A stretch of 64,000 nucleotides of DNA from Halomonas binhaiensis (GTDB lineage Bacteria > Pseudomonadota > Gammaproteobacteria > Pseudomonadales > Halomonadaceae): the NCBI RefSeq assembly GCF_008329985.2, contig NZ_CP038437.2, positions 1,984,001 to 2,048,000 of the forward strand, written 5' to 3'. This document shows, piece after piece, positions 60,563 through 64,000 of this stretch (its first letter is position 1; each line of letters begins with the position of its first letter). The notes beneath the pieces are model-generated. The model ran no database searches. It was not told the DNA's origin and saw only the letters and a program-made list of their open reading frames with translations. Made by a program: the position numbers and the translations under genes.

Positions 60563-62266
60563 ATGACGGAATTCAAATTGCCCGATATCGGCGAAGGCAT
60601 CGTCGAATGTGAGGTCATTGAGTGGAAGGTGGCCGAGGGCGACACCATCGTCGAAGACCAGCCGGTGGTGGAGGTGATGACCGACAAGGCCCTGGTCGAA
60701 ATCACCGCACCGACGGATGGACGCGTGACGCAGTTGCATGTGGCCAAGGGTGAGATGGCCAGGGTGCACGCGACATTGTTCAGTTACGATGCCCTTGATG
60801 GCGAAGGTGAAAGCACGACTGCCGGCAAGAGCCAGGAGCCAGCAGAAGACAGTGCGGCACGCTGGGAAACGCCTCTCGAACATGGTTCCTCGCAAGTGGC
60901 GAAAACCAGCGCTGGGGCAGTGGACTTCATTTTGCCGGATATTGGTGAAGGTATTGTCGAATGTGAGGTGGTCGAATGGCATGTCGCCGTAGGTGATCGC
61001 ATCTCTGAAGACCAGCACCTGGTCGATGTAATGACTGACAAGGCCATGGTCGAGATCACTGCTCCGGAAGATGGCGAAGTCAGCGCATTATATGTTGCCA
61101 AGGGGGAAATGGCCCGGGTCCATGCTCCGTTGTTTGCCTACCGTGCAGAAGGCAGCCACTCCGCTGTCGAGACGACCGAGAAGCAAGAGAGGTTCGCTCC
61201 TTCCGCCGCGATGGATTCTGTGGTGGCATCGGGGTCGCATGCGCCAGATTCTCGTATGCCGGGTGGTGTTGAGGGCGCTGGCGTCAATGCCACTACGGGA
61301 AAAAATGCCACTACGGGAAAAAATGTCACTACGGGAAAAGGAGCCCATGGGCGTACACCGGCGAGTCCTGCCGTGCGCCGCCTGGTGCGTGAGCATGGCC
61401 TCAAGCTTGAGGTGGTTCCTGGTAGTGGCCGTATGGGTAGGGTACTGAAGGAAGATGTATTGGCCTATCTGGCGCAGGCCGAGAACACAGAGATCAGGCA
61501 TCCTGGCGAGAGACCATCCGACAGGGCAGTCGTACAATCGTCAGCGACGGGGTCCGAGAACATTTCGCACACCGAGCCCATGCGGGGCATTCGTGCAGCC
61601 ATGGCTCGCCAGATGGTGGCTTCTGTCAGCACCATTCCCCATTTCCACTACGGGGAGGAAATCGATGTCACAGAGCTTTTGGCGTTGCGTCAGCGTCTCA
61701 AGCCCCAGGCTGAGCTACGACAACTACGCCTGACATTGATGCCGTTCTTCATGAAGGCCATGGCCCTGGCCGTACGCGCCGAGCCTATTCTCAATGCACG
61801 CCTGAGCGAAGATGCCAGTGAGATCCAGTATCTGGCCCGTTGCAATATTGGTATGGCGGTGGATGGCAAGGCCGGGCTGATGGTGCCGAATATCAAAGGG
61901 GTCGAAGGTCTCAGCGTGCTGGATATTGCTGCCGAGGTTCAGCGCCTGACCGAAGCTGCCCGAGAAGGGCGTGTCAGTCAGGAAGATCTCAAGGGCGGCA
62001 CGATCAGCATTTCAAATATTGGCGCCATGGGAGGAACTTACGCCGCGCCTATCATCAATGCCCCGGAAGCGGCTATTGTGGCTATCGGCAAGAGCCAATG
62101 GCTGCCCCGCTTCGATGAACATGGTGAGGTGACTCGGCGGGCAATCATGACGGTGACATGGGCCGGTGATCATCGTTTGATCGATGGCGGGACCATTGCT
62201 CGCTTCTGTAATGTATGGAAAGGTTTCCTGGAAAGCCCGGAAACCATGTTATTGCATCTGTCCTGA
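60563..62266 (+). CDS. bkdB: 2-oxoacid dehydrogenase E2 (dihydrolipoamide acyltransferase) with two lipoyl domains
   Basis: This 567-residue acyltransferase has two lipoyl domains, at residues 1-78 (lipoyl-Lys K42 in VMTDKALVE) and about 120-193 (K160 in VMTDKAMVE), joined by a charged linker. After a second linker with an 18-bp-encoded repeat (242-259) come the peripheral-subunit-binding domain (about 264-304, TPASPAVRRLVREHGL) and the catalytic domain. The catalytic domain has EPMRGIRAAMARQM near 338 and active site H537/D541 (DHRLIDGG). It transfers the acyl group to CoA and forms the complex core. Bacterial branched-chain E2 usually has one lipoyl domain. No E3 gene follows. AGGAG precedes the ATG. 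Confidence 0.92.
   Translation: MTEFKLPDIGEGIVECEVIEWKVAEGDTIVEDQPVVEVMTDKALVEITAPTDGRVTQLHVAKGEMARVHATLFSYDALDGEGESTTAGKSQEPAEDSAARWETPLEHGSSQVAKTSAGAVDFILPDIGEGIVECEVVEWHVAVGDRISEDQHLVDVMTDKAMVEITAPEDGEVSALYVAKGEMARVHAPLFAYRAEGSHSAVETTEKQERFAPSAAMDSVVASGSHAPDSRMPGGVEGAGVNATTGKNATTGKNVTTGKGAHGRTPASPAVRRLVREHGLKLEVVPGSGRMGRVLKEDVLAYLAQAENTEIRHPGERPSDRAVVQSSATGSENISHTEPMRGIRAAMARQMVASVSTIPHFHYGEEIDVTELLALRQRLKPQAELRQLRLTLMPFFMKAMALAVRAEPILNARLSEDASEIQYLARCNIGMAVDGKAGLMVPNIKGVEGLSVLDIAAEVQRLTEAAREGRVSQEDLKGGTISISNIGAMGGTYAAPIINAPEAAIVAIGKSQWLPRFDEHGEVTRRAIMTVTWAGDHRLIDGGTIARFCNVWKGFLESPETMLLHLS
61286..61339 (+). repeat. 18-bp tandem repeat in the E2 linker
   Basis: Three units of AATGCCACTACGGGAAAA (the third with one change, GTC for GCC) encode Asn-Ala/Val-Thr-Thr-Gly-Lys repeated in the flexible linker before the subunit-binding domain. 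The unit is a multiple of three and so stays in frame. Confidence 0.92.
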
Positions 62267-62277
62267 TGCCTCTGTAG

Positions 62278-64000
62278 ATGTCCCAGGCCCAGTTACAGCA
62301 GTTCTACATTCCCGAAGAGCAGTCGATTTATCTGCTCAGTCAGGATGATGCGCGCAAGCTCAAGGAGTGGGTTGCACTATGCCAGGCCCAGCTTGAGCAA
62401 CTGGGCTACCGTGATATCGGGTTGATCGGCAAGGGCGCCTATGGCTTTGTCTTTGCCGGTATCAATAGCATGACCACGGCATCCCGAGAACATTACGTAT
62501 TCAAGTTCTCTCGGGTGACACTACCGCAGCACCTGCAGGATCGTCTTGAAGAAGAGGCGTTCATGCTGGAGCAGGTGGATCACCCCCGGGTGCCCCGATT
62601 GGTGGCTTTCCAGCGAGTGCGTCATCAATCGATCATGGTCATGCAGCGGGCTCCCGGTATCAATCTGGAAGAGTTCTCGCTGCATAATGGGCGCCTGCCG
62701 CCGCGTCTGGTGGTGCGAATTGCCGATCAGCTGGCAGATATCCTGCGCACCTTGCGCCAGGAAAGGACACCAGAAGGCAACCCTCGGCGTCCGGTGGTGC
62801 ACGGTGACATCAAGCCTTCCAATCTGGTGTTCGATGAACAGCATGAGACCGTTGCACTGATTGACTGGGGATCGTCCGTATTCGCCCAGCTTGATGCCCG
62901 TCTACAGTTCGTTACCGCCAATGTCATGGAGCTGATGTCGGATAACCTGCAGCAGACCAATGCCCGCCTGGGAGATGTCTATTTCATTGGCGATGACCAG
63001 TTGAATGGTGCCTTGTCGTCTCCACGTTTCGACGAGCAAGGGGTGGCCGGCACGCTCTATGCCCTGGCGTCGGCTCAGTCCTGCCGTTTTGGCCAACGTG
63101 CTATTCCGGCACGTTCGCTTGGCTTGCCCATGGAGTTTGCACGGGTGCTGGACGGTATGCTGGATCCTGACCCCCAGACACGCCTCAAGGCCGGGGATTA
63201 TTTCCTGCGTGAGATGCCGCGCATGGGACGTCTGGTGATGCTTGACCTGCCGACCTCGCCCGAGGCCCCGCTTGTGCCGGTCTGGAGTCGGGCAGCGACC
63301 CGCGAGATCGACTGTGTGGTGTACAGTTCACGCAAGTCCTTTCTGCGTGAAGAAGGCGTGGAAGAAACCCTCAACGACGTCAATGACGTGCAACTGGACC
63401 GCTATTACCGCAACTTCATGCAAGGCATGGGAGAAACCGAAAAGGCCTTTCTGGCCTCGGTCAGCCGCCTGGGCAAGTATCCGCTTGTCGGTGGGCTGGC
63501 GGTTCGCTGGGAAGCGGATGGGGTCTATATCGATTCATCACTGAATCTCTACGACCCACAACTGAAGCCCGCTTTCGTCACGGCAGTGAACAATATGGTG
63601 ACCCTGGCCAGGGCCATCCATCGCCGAGGGATTTTCAAGAGTTGCCTGTTCAATGCCAGGGATACGCTGCACCTGGAGCGGGAGGGGGTCGAGTACCCCT
63701 TCATTGTCGACCCGACCATGCACCTGTCGTATGAAGTGAGTGCGGTACCTGAGCTGGAAGACCGCTCACGGCTGCATAGCTACTTCGAGGATGGCCCGGA
63801 TCCCGAAGAACTGCTTGTCCTGCCGGAGGCCATCATCAGTGCCTTGCAGGAGCTCAACGAGATCCACCATACCGGTATGATCATCTTCGAGTCCCTGCCT
63901 GCCCATCTGAAGATTCATCACCATTACCGCTTGCTTGACCCATCTCGGGAAGAAGAGTTTCGTGATCGCCTGGAGGATATCCTCGATGCCGTGCGGCTGA
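62278..64000 (+). CDS. Eukaryotic-like protein kinase-domain protein (3' end outside window)
   Basis: 574 residues are visible and the frame is still open at the window edge. The kinase domain (about 40-330) is complete: Gly-rich loop IGKGAYGFVF (50-59), Lys K76 in YVFKFS, helix-C acidic residues at 91-93, catalytic loop VHGDIKPSNLVF (H175, D177, K179, N182) and metal-binding DWG (196-198) in place of DFG. HGD and DWG are accepted variants in bacterial and atypical kinases. Residues about 335-574 form a second region I do not recognise. There is no membrane helix in the visible part. It starts 11 bases after E2 without a good ribosome-binding site, and a three-codon frame (ATG-CCT-CTG-TAG) lies between. 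Confidence 0.82.
   Translation, partial: MSQAQLQQFYIPEEQSIYLLSQDDARKLKEWVALCQAQLEQLGYRDIGLIGKGAYGFVFAGINSMTTASREHYVFKFSRVTLPQHLQDRLEEEAFMLEQVDHPRVPRLVAFQRVRHQSIMVMQRAPGINLEEFSLHNGRLPPRLVVRIADQLADILRTLRQERTPEGNPRRPVVHGDIKPSNLVFDEQHETVALIDWGSSVFAQLDARLQFVTANVMELMSDNLQQTNARLGDVYFIGDDQLNGALSSPRFDEQGVAGTLYALASAQSCRFGQRAIPARSLGLPMEFARVLDGMLDPDPQTRLKAGDYFLREMPRMGRLVMLDLPTSPEAPLVPVWSRAATREIDCVVYSSRKSFLREEGVEETLNDVNDVQLDRYYRNFMQGMGETEKAFLASVSRLGKYPLVGGLAVRWEADGVYIDSSLNLYDPQLKPAFVTAVNNMVTLARAIHRRGIFKSCLFNARDTLHLEREGVEYPFIVDPTMHLSYEVSAVPELEDRSRLHSYFEDGPDPEELLVLPEAIISALQELNEIHHTGMIIFESLPAHLKIHHHYRLLDPSREEEFRDRLEDILDAVRL

Overview
The window looks like ordinary chromosome from a moderately halophilic gammaproteobacterium, most likely Halomonas or another member of the Halomonadaceae. 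That placement is an inference from gene content and order. It rests on urea uptake plus urease, an osmF-yehYXW-type osmoprotectant transporter, a phasin, luxS-mtnN, a metG-rsxB-nth block, and the tig-clpP-clpX-lon-hupB-ppiD block, and on Pseudomonas/Halomonas-like protein sequences. Base composition looks even throughout. I saw no phage, transposase, integrase or CRISPR array.

Layout. 1-9316: nitrogen supply from urea. The end of urtB and urtCDE (ABC importer) end at a terminator. They are followed by ureD-ureA-ureB-ureC-ureE-ureF-ureG-ureJ (nickel urease, its maturation proteins and a HupE/UreJ nickel permease). 9388-18892: housekeeping and envelope genes: a PLD-family protein, a LapA-domain protein and a YihY/BrkB protein (overlapping convergently), mrp, dcd, purN/purM, an AI-2E-family permease with hda, a lipoprotein and a phasin. 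19262-25913: fumC, an orphan NarL-type response regulator, argF, grxD, rnt, argG and a HlyU-family protein. 26061-28465: an exported rhodanese, a YeeE/YedE sulfur transporter and a small Cys-rich peptide, which together suggest thiosulfate or persulfide uptake. 28568-37336, all on the minus strand: membrane protein, nth, an rsxB-like ferredoxin without a membrane anchor, metG, thiI, a small protein, mtnN, luxS and folD.

37639-38259: a tRNA operon Pro(TGG)-Arg(TCT)-His(GTG)-His(GTG), with two identical His copies. 38651-47077: protein quality control (tig, clpP, clpX, lon, hupB, ppiD), with a sigma-32-like promoter before lon. 47324-48412: a COG0523/CobW GTPase behind a Zur-box-like palindrome, pointing to zinc homeostasis. 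48454-54267: lpxH, ppiB, glnS, cysS and a DUF1853 gene. 54405-58181: osmoprotectant ABC transporter. 58313-64000: branched-chain 2-oxoacid dehydrogenase E1alpha, E1beta and a two-lipoyl-domain E2. Eleven bases after E2 begins a eukaryotic-like protein kinase gene that runs off the window.

Most of the window is well-known housekeeping. The least explained items are the kinase coupled to the 2-oxoacid dehydrogenase operon, the soluble RsxB-like ferredoxin with a long basic tail, the rhodanese/transporter/Cys-peptide module, and short in-frame tandem repeats inside cysS, the E2 gene and ureE. Database searches were not possible. Family names come from recognised motifs, lengths and gene order.
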